Shown: piece by piece, positions 44,556 to 53,792 of the stretch
Numbering within the stretch: the first letter of the stretch is position 1
Layout of the letters: each line of letters begins with the position of its first letter
Notes under the pieces: generated by a model
The model's database searches: none
The model's input: only the letters and a program-made list of their open reading frames with translations
Told to the model about the DNA's origin: nothing
Assembly: GCF_014651835.1 (NCBI RefSeq)
Contig: NZ_BMXQ01000001.1
Span: 3,951,771-4,015,770 of the forward strand
Direction: 5' to 3'
From: Pigmentiphaga litoralis
GTDB lineage: Bacteria; Pseudomonadota; Gammaproteobacteria; Burkholderiales; Burkholderiaceae_B
Length of the DNA stretch: 64,000 nt
Made by a program: the position numbers and the translations under genes

Positions 44556-44675
44556 AGCAGTCGCGCTGATGAAAATTTGCCGGCCGCTACATGCGATGTT
44601 TGCCGACACAGCCGGGAAACGTACGCTGCAAGTTTTTACGGCCTTGATGAAGTTTGCTTGATCAGGGCCAAGTGT

Positions 44676-44752
44676 TGGGGAGTCGCCAAGTTGGTTAAGG
44701 CACCGGATTTTGATTCCGGCATGCGAAGGTTCGAATCCTTCTTCCCCAGCCA
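44676..44752 (+). tRNA. tRNA-Gln (UUG)
   Basis: The 77-nt sequence forms a cloverleaf. The acceptor TGGGGAG pairs with TTCCCCA, the D loop contains AGTTGGTTAAGG, and the anticodon stem CCGGA/TCCGG carries a TTTTGAT loop with anticodon TTG. The T arm is GAAGG-TTCGAAT-CCTTC and the CCA end is encoded. It reads CAA codons, and possibly CAG by wobble. It lies between ispE and prs. Confidence 0.96.
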
Positions 44753-44765
44753 CCGCTCTTGACCG

Positions 44766-44820
44766 AAAAGCTGTTGATGCCCCCGGATCACTCCGTGGGT
44801 ATCAACAGCTTTGTTGTTTT
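44766..44820 (+). terminator. Terminator after tRNA-Gln
   Basis: A long nested stem-loop: AAGCTGTTGAT pairs with ATCAACAGCTT, and inside it GCCC/GGGT and CGGA/TCCG pair. It is followed by TGTTGTTTTG. It separates the tRNA transcript from prs, whose start codon is 40 bases further on. Confidence 0.85.
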
Positions 44821-44860
44821 GTCGATCGGCTCCTAGAGCCATAGCCACGGGCGATGCGTC

Positions 44861-45811
44861 ATGGCGCAAGAAAATTTCATGATTTTCACGGGGACGGCCA
44901 ATCCCCGGCTGGCAGCAGACGTTGCCAGCCATCTTGGCATGCCGCTGGGCAAGATGAGCGTCGGTCGGTTCTCCGACGGCGAAGTCATGGTGGAGATCAA
45001 TGAAAACGTCCGCGGTAAAGACGTTTTCGTTCTGCAGCCCACCTGTGCCCCGACGAACGACAACCTCATGGAAATCATGGTGATGGTCGACGCCCTGCGT
45101 CGGGCGTCCGCGGGTCGTATCACGGCAGCAATCCCGTACTTCGGTTATGCCCGTCAAGACCGTCGTCCGCGCTCCGCGCGTGTCGCGATCTCGGCCAAGG
45201 TCGTCGCCAACATGCTGCAGGTCGTCGGTGTCGACCGCGTGTTGACGATGGACCTGCATGCCGACCAGATCCAGGGTTTCTTCGATATCCCGGTCGACAA
45301 CATCTATGCCGCCCCGATCCTGCTGGGCGACATCTGGAAGCGCAATCTGGCCAACCTGATCGTCGTGTCCCCGGACGTCGGCGGGGTGGTGCGAGCCCGG
45401 GCGCTGGCCAAGCGGCTTGAAGCCGATCTGGCCATCATCGACAAACGTCGGCCCAAGGCCAACGTGTCGGAAGTCATGAACATCATCGGCGACGTCGATG
45501 GTCGCACCTGCATCATCATGGACGACATGGTCGACACGGCGGGAACGCTGTGCAAGGCCGCCCAGGTGCTCAAGCAGCGTGGCGCCGTCGCCGTGTATGC
45601 GTATTGCACGCATGCCGTGCTGTCGGGCGGGGCCATTGGCCGCATCGCCGAATCCGATCTCGACGAACTCGTCGTGACCGACACGATTCCGCCCAACGAC
45701 GCTGCCCGCGCATGTGGCCGTATCCGCCACCTGTCGTGCGCGGCACTGATCGGCGAAACGATGCTGCGCATCTCGCGTGCTGACTCGGTCAGCTCGCTGT
45801 TCGTCGAGTAA
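44861..45811 (+). CDS. prs: Ribose-phosphate pyrophosphokinase
   Basis: The 316-residue PRPP synthetase has the ATP-site [22 protein letters not shown], the flag region [18 protein letters not shown] and the ribose-phosphate loop [14 protein letters not shown]. It makes PRPP for nucleotide, His and Trp synthesis, and so supplies both PyrE-type enzymes in the window. The ATG at 44861 gives the standard N-terminus [11 protein letters not shown]. Confidence 0.97.
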   Translation: MAQENFMIFTGTANPRLAADVASHLGMPLGKMSVGRFSDGEVMVEINENVRGKDVFVLQPTCAPTNDNLMEIMVMVDALRRASAGRITAAIPYFGYARQDRRPRSARVAISAKVVANMLQVVGVDRVLTMDLHADQIQGFFDIPVDNIYAAPILLGDIWKRNLANLIVVSPDVGGVVRARALAKRLEADLAIIDKRRPKANVSEVMNIIGDVDGRTCIIMDDMVDTAGTLCKAAQVLKQRGAVAVYAYCTHAVLSGGAIGRIAESDLDELVVTDTIPPNDAARACGRIRHLSCAALIGETMLRISRADSVSSLFVE

Positions 45812-45907
45812 CGGCGCAGATCTGCAATAAAAAGAATTTTCCCGATCGCTTCTGGTGTTCAGAGGCGACGGGTAAACCGGCGGTGCTGGTCGCGGCATTG
45901 TCGGACG

Positions 45908-45954
45908 GGACGCGGTTGTCGCGTCCTGTGCGTCGCGTGCAGGCATGAGCCTGC
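45908..45954 (+). promoter_or_regulatory. Two stem-loops in the rplY leader
   Basis: GGACGCG-GTTGT-CGCGTCC (45908-45926) and GCAGGC-ATGA-GCCTGC (45939-45954) are perfect small hairpins. The second ends nine bases before the rplY Shine-Dalgarno (GGAG at 45963-45966). They could be a translational control leader of the ribosomal-protein type. Confidence 0.4.
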
Positions 45955-45972
45955 CGCCCTTTGGAGAAAACC

Positions 45973-46623
45973 ATGAAATTCAACGCCACACCGCGTAGCG
46001 AACAGGGAACGAGTGCGAGCCGCCGCCTGCGCATCGCCGGCCGCGTGCCCGCCATTGTTTATGGCGCGGACGCACAACCGCTGAACATCGAGCTGGATCA
46101 CAACGAAGTCTTCCATGCCCTGCGCAAGGAAGAGTTCCACGCATCGATCCTCGACATGCAACTGGAAGGCAAGAGCAGCCAGGTTCTGCTGCGCGCCGTT
46201 CAGTGGCATCCGTACAAGCAGCAAGTCATGCACATCGACTTCCAGCGCGTCGCTGCTGGCAAGGCGCTGCACACCAAGGTTCCGTTCCACTTCATGAATC
46301 AGGAAACGTCTCCTGCCGTGAAGCTGAGCTCGGCCACGATCAGCCACGTGTTCACCGAAATCGAAGTGAACTGCCTGCCTGCCAACCTGCCCCAGTTCAT
46401 CGAAGTGGACTTGGGCCAGCTGGTTGCCGGTCAGTCGATTCACCTTTCGGAAATCAAGCCACCCAAGGGCGTGACGTTCTCGTCGCACTCGGGTGACGAT
46501 CCGGTGATCGTGACCGCACTGGTCGGTGGCGGCGCCGCCAACGTGATGACGCAAGACGAAGTGGCGGACGAGTCTGAGCTGCCCGACGCTGGTGCTGCTG
46601 CTGGCGAAGAAGAAGCCAAGTAA
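45973..46623 (+). CDS. rplY: 50S ribosomal protein L25/Ctc
   Basis: The 216-residue two-domain L25 (Ctc form) binds 5S rRNA. It starts MKFNATPRSEQGTSASRRLRIAGRVPAIVYG and includes MHIDFQRV and a C-terminal beta domain, ending in an acidic tail rich in Asp, Glu and Ala. The ATG at 45973 follows GGAG; a TTG four codons upstream (45961) is less likely. It lies between prs and pth, as is usual. Confidence 0.95.
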   Translation: MKFNATPRSEQGTSASRRLRIAGRVPAIVYGADAQPLNIELDHNEVFHALRKEEFHASILDMQLEGKSSQVLLRAVQWHPYKQQVMHIDFQRVAAGKALHTKVPFHFMNQETSPAVKLSSATISHVFTEIEVNCLPANLPQFIEVDLGQLVAGQSIHLSEIKPPKGVTFSSHSGDDPVIVTALVGGGAANVMTQDEVADESELPDAGAAAGEEEAK

Positions 46624-46677
46624 TCTGGCTTTGCCTGGGGTCCGGCCTGCCGGATCGATCGGCTTTAGCGTTTCATT

Positions 46678-46717
46678 AGCCCTGGTTGTGCCTTGCACAC
46701 CAGGGCTTTTGATTTTT
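46678..46717 (+). terminator. Terminator after rplY
   Basis: AGCCCTGGT..GTGC and GCAC..ACCAGGGCT form a stem of about 13 bp with a small loop, followed by TTTGATTTTT. It lies 55 bases after the rplY stop and 28 before pth. Confidence 0.85.
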
Positions 46718-46744
46718 CAGCGTTTGCAAGATACCGTCTGAGTC

Positions 46745-47338
46745 ATGCCCGAACCTATCCGCCTGATCGTTGGCCTGGGAAACCCCGGCCCCGACTACGA
46801 ACGTACCCGCCACAATGCCGGCTTCTGGCTCCTCGACCAGCTTGCCGATGACCTGCGCGCGCCCTTTGCCGCCGACAAGGCCTTCTTTGGCCATGTTGGC
46901 AAGGCCCGCCATGACGGCGCGGCTGTGCTGCTGCTCAAGCCCATGACCTACATGAACCGCTCCGGACAAAGCGTCAGTGCGCTGGCGCGGTTCTACAAGC
47001 TCGTGCCGGAACAGGTCCTGGTCGTCCATGACGAACTCGACCTGCTGCCCGGGCAGGCCAAGATCAAGCAGGGCGGCAGCCATGCCGGCCACAACGGCCT
47101 CAAGGACATCCAGTCCGCCCTGGGCTCGCCGCAGTTCTGGCGGTTGCGCCTTGGGATCGGGCACCCGCGTTCGCTGGGTCTGGCGCAGCAGGTGATTGAT
47201 TTCGTGCTGCACCAGCCCCGGCGCGAAGAGCAGGACAAGATCGACGACACGCTGACGCGATCGCGCGCGGTGATCCCGGCGCTGTTGAAGGGTGAGTTCG
47301 AGCAGGCCATGCAGCAGCTGCACAGCGGCAATGCCTGA
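46745..47338 (+). CDS. pth: Peptidyl-tRNA hydrolase
   Basis: The 197-residue Pth has [22 protein letters not shown] (Asn and catalytic His), [46 protein letters not shown] and [11 protein letters not shown]. It recycles peptidyl-tRNA released from ribosomes. Its last eight bases overlap the start of the CPBP-family gene. Confidence 0.97.
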   Translation: MPEPIRLIVGLGNPGPDYERTRHNAGFWLLDQLADDLRAPFAADKAFFGHVGKARHDGAAVLLLKPMTYMNRSGQSVSALARFYKLVPEQVLVVHDELDLLPGQAKIKQGGSHAGHNGLKDIQSALGSPQFWRLRLGIGHPRSLGLAQQVIDFVLHQPRREEQDKIDDTLTRSRAVIPALLKGEFEQAMQQLHSGNA

Positions 47339-48122
47339 TTCGGGCGGCCGGCCCCTCGATCTGAGCAGCCCGGCTCGCCTGCGCGCCACGCGCTTTTCCG
47401 AAGAATTCCTGGACTTGCTGCGCTTCGTGCGCCGCCCGCGACTGACGCCGCATCGGCCTCGCGCCGCACAGCCCGCATGGCGCGCGGAATGGCTGGGTGG
47501 CCTGTCGCCGAGCCGGCTGGCCTTCTGGCTGCTGCTGCTCTGGACCATCAACCTGCTGGTGCTGGGGCCGCTCGCCGTCTCGGTCGCCACCTTGTCAGGC
47601 ACCGAACGCAAGCTGCCCGCGGGGGTGCTGTCGTGGTTCCTGGTGGTCGGCTGGGCGCCGGTGATCGAAGAACTGCTGTTTCGCCTCGGCATGCGCCGGC
47701 CGGCCCAGGCTGTGTGGCTGGCGCCCGTGCTGTTTGCAGGCTTGCTGCTGGGGCCGCGTCCCTTCGTGGTGGCCGGCGTAGTCATCGCCGCCAGTGGCAT
47801 CGCGCTGATCCTGGCGTTGAAGAAGCACCGCTGGCGCTTCGGGCGGCTGCGGCGCTACAGCCGCCGCTTCCCCTTCATCTTCCATGGCCTGACGGCCCTG
47901 TTCGCCTGCCTGCACCTGGCCAACTATTCGCTGGGCGGCGCGTGGCTCGCGCTGCTGCCCTTGCTGGTACTGCCGCAATGGATCACCGGCCTCGTCCTGG
48001 GCTGGATGCGGGTACGATTTGGCATCGGCGCGTCGATTGCCTTGCACGCGTCATTCAATGCCGGGCCCATGCTGCTGATCGTGGCGCTGCGGACCTGGGC
48101 GCCCGGCCTGCTGCAGGCCTGA
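47331..48122 (+). CDS. CPBP-family intramembrane metalloprotease-like protein
   Basis: The 263-residue membrane protein has about seven helices. The CPBP/Abi signature is visible: [14 protein letters not shown] (EExxxR, catalytic Glu pair), [10 protein letters not shown] (His) and [12 protein letters not shown] (His/Asn). Related proteins include type II CAAX prenyl proteases and bacteriocin-immunity proteins. The start overlaps pth by eight bases. Substrate unknown. Confidence 0.82.
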   Translation: MPDSGGRPLDLSSPARLRATRFSEEFLDLLRFVRRPRLTPHRPRAAQPAWRAEWLGGLSPSRLAFWLLLLWTINLLVLGPLAVSVATLSGTERKLPAGVLSWFLVVGWAPVIEELLFRLGMRRPAQAVWLAPVLFAGLLLGPRPFVVAGVVIAASGIALILALKKHRWRFGRLRRYSRRFPFIFHGLTALFACLHLANYSLGGAWLALLPLLVLPQWITGLVLGWMRVRFGIGASIALHASFNAGPMLLIVALRTWAPGLLQA

Positions 48123-48135
48123 AACGGAGGTGGAT

Positions 48136-48921
48136 ATGGTGTTGTCGTTCGAAGGGATCGTGGTCGTGGTGTCCGGTGCCAGCAAGGGGATCGGCTATGC
48201 GTGTGCGCAAGCCTTTTCGGCGGCCGGGGCACGCGTGGTCGGCATCTCGCGCAGCCAGGCCAACCTGGCCGCCGCCCGCACGCAATTGCAGGCCGCCGGG
48301 CAGGACATGGCCGTGTACGCCGCCGACATGACCGACCCCGCCGCCGCCGCTGCGGTGGTCGACGCCATCGAACGCGACGTCGGCCCCATCGGCGTGCTGG
48401 TCAACTCCGCCGGCGCCGCCCGCCGCAACGCCCCCGCCGAGCTGAGCCCCGACGCCTTCCGCCAGGCCATGGACGCCAAGTACTTCAGCTACATGCACCT
48501 GCTCGAACCCGTCGCCAAACGCATGGTGGCGCGCAAGACCGGCAGCATCGTCAACATCATCGGCCAGGGCGGCCGCAGCCCCAGCATCATGCACATCGCC
48601 GGCGGCTCCGCCAACGCCGCGCTCATGCTGGCCACTGTCGGCTATGCCAAGGCCTACGCGCCGTTTGGCGTGCGGGTCAACGGCATCAACCCGGGCCTGA
48701 CGCATACGACCCGTGTGGATGAAGGGCTGGCCGTGCAGTCGCGGGCGCTGGGCCGCCCGGCAGAAGAGTTGCTGGCCGAGCAGGTCAAGGGCATTCCGAT
48801 GGGGCGGATCGCGCAGCCGGAAGAGGTCGCGAATGTGGCGGTGTTTTTGGCGTCGAACATGGCGAGCTACGTGTCAGGCGCGATCATACCGATGGATGGG
48901 TGCGAGTCGTCGGTGTTGTAG
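48136..48921 (+). CDS. SDR-family protein lacking the usual catalytic residues
   Basis: The 261-residue Rossmann protein has a normal cofactor motif (VVSGASKGIGYACAQAF) and NSAGAARRN. Where classical SDRs have Ser, then Tyr-x-x-x-Lys, this one reads NIIGQGG and HIAGGSANAAL, so Ser, Tyr and Lys are replaced by Gly, Gly and Asn. The C-terminal RVNGINPGLTHTTR and SGAIIPMDG are normal. It may bind NAD(P) without classical dehydrogenase chemistry. ATG 48136 was chosen because GGAGG lies five bases before it. Confidence 0.83.
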   Translation: MVLSFEGIVVVVSGASKGIGYACAQAFSAAGARVVGISRSQANLAAARTQLQAAGQDMAVYAADMTDPAAAAAVVDAIERDVGPIGVLVNSAGAARRNAPAELSPDAFRQAMDAKYFSYMHLLEPVAKRMVARKTGSIVNIIGQGGRSPSIMHIAGGSANAALMLATVGYAKAYAPFGVRVNGINPGLTHTTRVDEGLAVQSRALGRPAEELLAEQVKGIPMGRIAQPEEVANVAVFLASNMASYVSGAIIPMDGCESSVL

Positions 48922-48951
48922 CAGCGCTGTCATCGCCGCCGAAGGCCACGT

Positions 48952-48981
48952 TTGGCCCGGCCGCCCCAGGGACGATACAAT
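48952..48981 (+). promoter_or_regulatory. Candidate promoter for ychF
   Basis: TTGGCC (48952-48957) and TACAAT (48976-48981) are spaced 18 bases apart, in the 249-bp gap between the SDR gene and ychF. The leader to the ychF start would be about 180 bases. The -10 box is good and the -35 box is moderate. Confidence 0.4.
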
Positions 48982-49170
48982 CGCGGATAGTCAGAATCCG
49001 GCCACGCCGGAATCTGCCGCGTTGATCCGTCTCCCCCAAGCGCCGCCGGCTTTCGGCGCCGCGCTTCAGTGTTCGGCACCGTTGGTACCCGGTGCCCGCT
49101 GTCCGGCCCCATTTTGCACCTGGCCCCCGCTTGCGTTGGGCAGTGCCTTGATTACTTTAAGGAATTTCCC

Positions 49171-50262
49171 ATGGCGCTCCAATGCGGCATCGTCGGCCTG
49201 CCTAACGTCGGCAAGTCCACTCTCTTTAACGCACTGACCAAGGCGGGCATTGCCGCCGAAAACTATCCGTTCTGCACGATCGAGCCGAACGTCGGCGTGG
49301 TCGAAGTGCCGGATCCCCGTCTGGATGCGCTCGCCAAGATCGTCAATCCCGAACGCGTCGTGCACGCCACCGTGGAATTCGTCGACATCGCCGGTTTGGT
49401 CGCGGGCGCCAGCACGGGCGAAGGCCTGGGCAACCAGTTCCTGGCCCACATCCGCGAAACGAACGCCATCATCAACGTCGTTCGCTGCTTCGAAGACCCC
49501 AACGTCATCCACGTGGCCGGCAAGGTCGACCCGATTTCCGACATCGAAGTCATCGAAACCGAATTGGCCCTGGCCGACCTGCAGACCGCCGAAAAAGCCT
49601 TGCACCGCTTCAACAAGCAGGCACGTTCGGGCGACAAGGACGCGGCCAAACTGGTCGCGCTGCTGGAACGCTGCATTGCCCAACTGAACGAAGCCAAGCC
49701 CGTGCGCGCGATGGGCCTGTCGGACGACGAGCTGCTGCTGATCCGCGAAATGTGCTTTATCACCGCCAAGCCGGCCATGTACGTCGGCAACGTGGCGGAC
49801 GACGGCTTCACGAACAACCCGCTGCTGGACCGCCTGACCGAATACGCCACCAAGCAAGGCGCGCCCACGGTCGCGATCTGCGCGTCCATTGAAGCCGAAC
49901 TGGGTGAGATGGAAGAAGCCGACCGCGCCGAGTTCCTGGCCGACATGGGCATGGAAGAACCCGGCCTGAACCGCCTGATCCGCGCTGCCTTCAAGCTGCT
50001 GGGCCTGCAGACCTATTTCACCGCCGGTGTGAAGGAAGTGCGCGCCTGGACCGTGCCGATCGGCGCCACCGGCCCGCAGGCGGCGGGTGTGATCCACACC
50101 GACTTTGAGCGTGGGTATATCCGTGCGCAGACGATTGCGTATGAGGATTTTGTTGCGCTGGGTGGTGAACAGAAGGCGAAGGAAGCGGGCAAGATGCGCG
50201 CGGAAGGGAAGGACTATGTCGTGCAGGATGGCGACGTGATGAACTTCTTGTTCAACGTTTGA
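49171..50262 (+). CDS. ychF: Redox-/ribosome-associated P-loop ATPase YchF (Obg family)
   Basis: The 363-residue YchF has [18 protein letters not shown] (P-loop), [40 protein letters not shown] (G3), and a C-terminal TGS domain ending [40 protein letters not shown]. It hydrolyses ATP rather than GTP and associates with ribosomes. The ATG at 49171 gives the standard start MALQCGIVG. Confidence 0.97.
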   Translation: MALQCGIVGLPNVGKSTLFNALTKAGIAAENYPFCTIEPNVGVVEVPDPRLDALAKIVNPERVVHATVEFVDIAGLVAGASTGEGLGNQFLAHIRETNAIINVVRCFEDPNVIHVAGKVDPISDIEVIETELALADLQTAEKALHRFNKQARSGDKDAAKLVALLERCIAQLNEAKPVRAMGLSDDELLLIREMCFITAKPAMYVGNVADDGFTNNPLLDRLTEYATKQGAPTVAICASIEAELGEMEEADRAEFLADMGMEEPGLNRLIRAAFKLLGLQTYFTAGVKEVRAWTVPIGATGPQAAGVIHTDFERGYIRAQTIAYEDFVALGGEQKAKEAGKMRAEGKDYVVQDGDVMNFLFNV

Positions 50263-50482
50263 CGGTTTCTATACGTGCGCAGGTTGATTGACTGACTTGC
50301 CGCGTAGTCTGGCTGCGCTTTCTGGCAGTGCAGACCGAATGCAATGCGACCCGCCACACTTGTCATTTTCGAATGACGTGCCCCTGAGAAGGCAGTGCAA
50401 AAGGCGGGTTTTTTTCGTTTGCAGATTGCAGATCGCACGGGGTATCCGACACCCATTCGCATTGACGGAACGGTGCATCTCT

Positions 50483-51370
50483 CTACCGCCGCATCTCCAC
50501 CAACAAATCAAACAACAATTGCGCCACCGGGCTCAACGCCCGCCCGCGCCGGTGGATCAGCCCGATCTCGCGGCTGACATCCGGATTCACCAAGGGCACG
50601 GTTGCCAACGTCGCATGCCCCTTCGGCGGCATGGCCAGTTGCGGCACGACGCCGATGCCCACTCCTGCTTCGACCAGACTCACCAGCGCCGGCACATGCT
50701 GCACTTCGCAGAACCATCTGGGCCGGTGCGGGCTGTTGGCCAGCGCCTGATCCACCAGAAAACGGTTGCCGCTGCCTTGCGCCAGGCTGATGAAGTCGTG
50801 GCCGGTCAGGTCGGCCCAGGACAGCTTGCGTTTGCGCGCCAGGGGATGGTCGCTGCGCAGCGCCACCACGAACGATTCCCGCAATAACGAATGGAATTCG
50901 ATATCGGCGTCGTGGGTGCCGATGTAGGTCAGTCCGAAGTCGGCTTCGCCGCGAGCGACGGCGGTCAGGATGACGGAAGACGATTCGTCGATGACACGGA
51001 TGCGGATGCGCGGGTAGCGGGCGTGGTATTGGCGGATGACGTCGGGCAGGAAGTAGGCGACGGCGGAGGGCACGCAGGCGATGGTGACTTCGCCTGAGAT
51101 TTTTTCGGCGACGTCCTGCACGCCCAGCAAGGCTGTTTCGAGTTCGTTCAGCACGTTGCGCGCTTTGGGGACGAAGCCGCGGCCGATGGTGGTGAGTTCG
51201 ACGCGCCGCGTGGTGCGTTCGAAGAGTTTTACGCCCAGGGCGTCTTCCAGTTTATCCACGCGTCTGGACAGCGCGGATTGGGACAGGTGCATGGCGTCGG
51301 ATGCGGCCCGAAAGCTTCCCAGGTCGGCCACGGCAAGGTAGGCCCGTAGATCTGCCAGATCGAAATTCAC
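50483..51370 (-). CDS. LysR-family transcriptional regulator
   Basis: The 295-residue LTTR has FDLADLRAYLAVADLGSFRAASDAMHLSQSALSRRVDKLEDALGVKLFERT as HTH, and an effector domain with VACVPSAVAYFLPDVI-type sequence and AGVGIGVVPQLAM. The start is a GTG at 51370, since no ATG occurs near the conserved N-terminus. It is divergent from the Bug-dehydrogenase-Bug-hydrolase operon and likely regulates it; TTTGCAC repeats lie between them. Confidence 0.9.
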   Translation of the reverse strand: MNFDLADLRAYLAVADLGSFRAASDAMHLSQSALSRRVDKLEDALGVKLFERTTRRVELTTIGRGFVPKARNVLNELETALLGVQDVAEKISGEVTIACVPSAVAYFLPDVIRQYHARYPRIRIRVIDESSSVILTAVARGEADFGLTYIGTHDADIEFHSLLRESFVVALRSDHPLARKRKLSWADLTGHDFISLAQGSGNRFLVDQALANSPHRPRWFCEVQHVPALVSLVEAGVGIGVVPQLAMPPKGHATLATVPLVNPDVSREIGLIHRRGRALSPVAQLLFDLLVEMRR

Positions 51371-51374
51371 GCGT

Positions 51375-51404
51375 TTTGCACAAGAGTTGATCGAATCTTT
51401 GCAC
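51375..51404. promoter_or_regulatory. TTTGCAC direct repeats in a divergent spacer
   Basis: TTTGCAC occurs at 51375-51381 and 51398-51404, 23 bases (about two helical turns) apart, and TGCACAAA follows in the opposite sense near 51440. They lie in the 105-bp spacer between the LysR gene and the Bug gene and are candidate regulator half-sites. Confidence 0.45.
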
Positions 51405-51475
51405 TTTACAGCATATTCGCGCGTCCCGAGAATGACTGCACAAACCGATTTGACCGGTGCTTTCTGGAGACGACA

Positions 51476-52486
51476 GTGCAAGTTTCACCCGTGACGGCCC
51501 GCCGCGGCCGCGTTCCTTTCTGGTGTGCGGTGACCGCGATCGCCGCCGCGTCCATTACCGTATCCGCGCCGTCTGTTGCGCAGACGTGGCAGCCCGGCCG
51601 CCCGATCCGCCTGTTGGTGCCCTATGCGCCGGGGGGCAGTTCTGACGTGATCGCGCGCGCCATTGCGACGGAGATGGCGAAGGGTCTCGGCAAGGCCGTG
51701 GTGGTGGAGAACAAGGGCGGCGGGCAGGGGACGATCGCGACGCAGGAAGTGGCGCGGGCGCGGCCTGATGGCTACACCTTGCTGCTGGGCCACGTGGGCA
51801 CGTTTGCCGTGAACCCGGCGATGATGCCGAACCTGGGCTACGACGTGAACAAGGACTTTGCGCCGATCACTTTGCTCGCGCGCTTGCCCATGGTGTTTGC
51901 CGCGGGGATGAATACGCCGGCGAACACACTGGCCGAATTCGTGACCCTGGCCAAGTCCAAGCCCGGCGCGCTCAACTACGGATCCGCAGGCAACGGCAGC
52001 GCGGGCCATCTGGCTTTCGAGATGTTGAAGACCGCGGCAGGGATCGACGTGACGCATGTGCCCTACAAGGGTACCGGCGCCCAGATCGCCGATCTGTTGG
52101 CCGGGCATATCGATGCCGCGGCGGCGGGTACGCCGGGACTCTTGCCGCATGTGCAGGCGCAGAAGGTCCGCCTCCTTGCGGTGGGCTCGGCCAAGCGTTT
52201 GCCGGTGTTGCCCGACTTGCCCACCGTGGCTGAGCTTGGCTATCCGGGCTTTGAAAGTTCGCAGTGGTTCGGGATTCTTGCGCCGGCCAATACGCCGCCG
52301 GAAGTCATCACGCGCCTGAACGCCGAAGCGCTCAAGGCGCTGCGGTCCGACGCGGTCCAGCAGCGGCTGGAACATGACTCGAGCGAGACGATGGGTCAGG
52401 GCCCTGCCGAATTCGCCGCCTTTATCCGAACGGAAGGCGAGCGCTGGGCCAAGGTTGTCCATGCCGCGCGTCTGCAAGCCAATTGA
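51476..52486 (+). CDS. Bug/TctC-family periplasmic receptor
   Basis: The 336-residue Bug receptor has signal peptide MQVSPVTARRGRVPFWCAVT... ending SVAQTW, then RPIRLLVPYAPGGSSDVIARAIA and VVENKGGGQGTIATQEVARARPDGYTLLLGH. The start is a GTG at 51476 behind GGAGACGACA. It is first in an operon with an Ldh-type dehydrogenase, and its ligand is probably a hydroxy- or keto-acid processed by that enzyme. Confidence 0.88.
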   Translation: MQVSPVTARRGRVPFWCAVTAIAAASITVSAPSVAQTWQPGRPIRLLVPYAPGGSSDVIARAIATEMAKGLGKAVVVENKGGGQGTIATQEVARARPDGYTLLLGHVGTFAVNPAMMPNLGYDVNKDFAPITLLARLPMVFAAGMNTPANTLAEFVTLAKSKPGALNYGSAGNGSAGHLAFEMLKTAAGIDVTHVPYKGTGAQIADLLAGHIDAAAAGTPGLLPHVQAQKVRLLAVGSAKRLPVLPDLPTVAELGYPGFESSQWFGILAPANTPPEVITRLNAEALKALRSDAVQQRLEHDSSETMGQGPAEFAAFIRTEGERWAKVVHAARLQAN

Positions 52487-52577
52487 CGCTGCCGCGTCCA
52501 TCCAGGGAGTTCGGTCTGGCAGCGACGCATGCCGACGCCGACGACGCCCTGTCACTTATCGATCATCAGGAAATGCC

Positions 52578-53627
52578 ATGACTCAGCACCCGAACGCCGC
52601 GACGGCGATGTCCGAACACGACCTCCTTACCCTGGGTACCCAGGCGTTTCAGGGACTGGGCCTGCCCCAGGCCGATGCCGCAGACGTAGCCAAGGTGCTG
52701 GTGCTTGCCGATCTGTTTGGCCTCAGCACACATGGCTTGAGCCGCATTGAATCCTATGGTGACCGCCTGAAGGTGCGCGGCATCAACCCGACTGCGCAGG
52801 TCAGTGTGCAAACTGTCGCGTCGGCGGTGCGATTGGTTGACGGTGACAACGGTGTCGGCCCGCTGGTCGGCATGCATGCCTTGCGGGCGGCAATGGCGGC
52901 CGCCAAGGAATGCGGCGTAGGCGTGGCCTTTGCGCGGGGCAGCAACCATTTCGGGCCGATATCGCCGTATTCGTTGATCGCGGCCGAGGCGGGCTTTGCC
53001 AGCATCATCGGCAGCAATGCCACGACGACCATCGCGCCCTGGGGCGGCAGTGATGCGCGCCTGGGCAACAGTCCGATCGGCTTTGGTGTGCCCAATCCCG
53101 GCGGCCAGCCCTTCCTGCTCGACATGGCGATGAGCGTGGTGGCGCGCGCCAAGATCCGCAACGCGCTGAAGCAGGGCGTTGCCATTCCCGACACGTGGGC
53201 GACCGACAAGGACGGCCGAGCAACGACCGATCCGAAAGCCGCGCTGGATGGCTTTCTGTTGCCGGTGGGTGGTCATAAGGGCTATGGCCTGGCCTTGATG
53301 GTCGACCTGTTTGCCGGGGTGCTGTCGAACGCGGCGTACCTGACGCATGTGAAGTCGTGGGTCGATGCCCCCGACGAGCCGCAGAATCTGGGGCACTTCT
53401 TCATTCTGATCGACACCTCGGTGCTGGGATCGACGGCATGGCTGACGGATCGCATGAACGACTTTGCGTCGATCCTGCATGGCAGCCCGGCGGTGGATGG
53501 CGACAAGCCCGTGATCGTGCCGGGCGAGATCGAATTGCAGAAGCTGGCGCGTCACCGCGCGGAAGGGTTTGTGCCGGATCCGGCGGTGCTGGCGCAGTTG
53601 CGGGAATGTGCGGCGTTGGCGCACTGA
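52578..53627 (+). CDS. Malate/L-lactate dehydrogenase-type (Ldh_2 family) oxidoreductase
   Basis: The 349-residue NAD(P)-dependent dehydrogenase is of the YlbC/ComC/MdhII family, not related to classical LDH. Signatures are LFGLSTHGLSRIESY, GSNHFGPISPYSLIAAEAGF, GNSPIGFGVP and LPVGGHKGYGLALMVDLFAGVLSNA. Members oxidise or reduce 2-hydroxyacids such as malate, sulfolactate or ureidoglycolate. It lies between two Bug genes, so an imported 2-hydroxyacid is a reasonable substrate. The ATG at 52578 follows CAGGAAA; upstream open frame is not coding. Confidence 0.88.
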   Translation: MTQHPNAATAMSEHDLLTLGTQAFQGLGLPQADAADVAKVLVLADLFGLSTHGLSRIESYGDRLKVRGINPTAQVSVQTVASAVRLVDGDNGVGPLVGMHALRAAMAAAKECGVGVAFARGSNHFGPISPYSLIAAEAGFASIIGSNATTTIAPWGGSDARLGNSPIGFGVPNPGGQPFLLDMAMSVVARAKIRNALKQGVAIPDTWATDKDGRATTDPKAALDGFLLPVGGHKGYGLALMVDLFAGVLSNAAYLTHVKSWVDAPDEPQNLGHFFILIDTSVLGSTAWLTDRMNDFASILHGSPAVDGDKPVIVPGEIELQKLARHRAEGFVPDPAVLAQLRECAALAH

Positions 53628-53792
53628 TCCGCGCCACTTTACGGGAAGGGCGCTGGGAACGTGGCGTCGAGGGATGGCGGGGCGTATCGACCCGCATCCT
53701 CGGCCTGCGCTTGCCCCCTTGGCCTGCGCCGACCCCCGTCCACGATGCCGTGCAATCACGTCGGCACGATCCAGACATTATCGGAGGAAGAC

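Noticed and set aside
44675-44760. Integrative-element attachment site at tRNA-Gln
   Set aside because: No integrase gene and no repeat of the tRNA 3' end were seen nearby; housekeeping genes continue on both sides.
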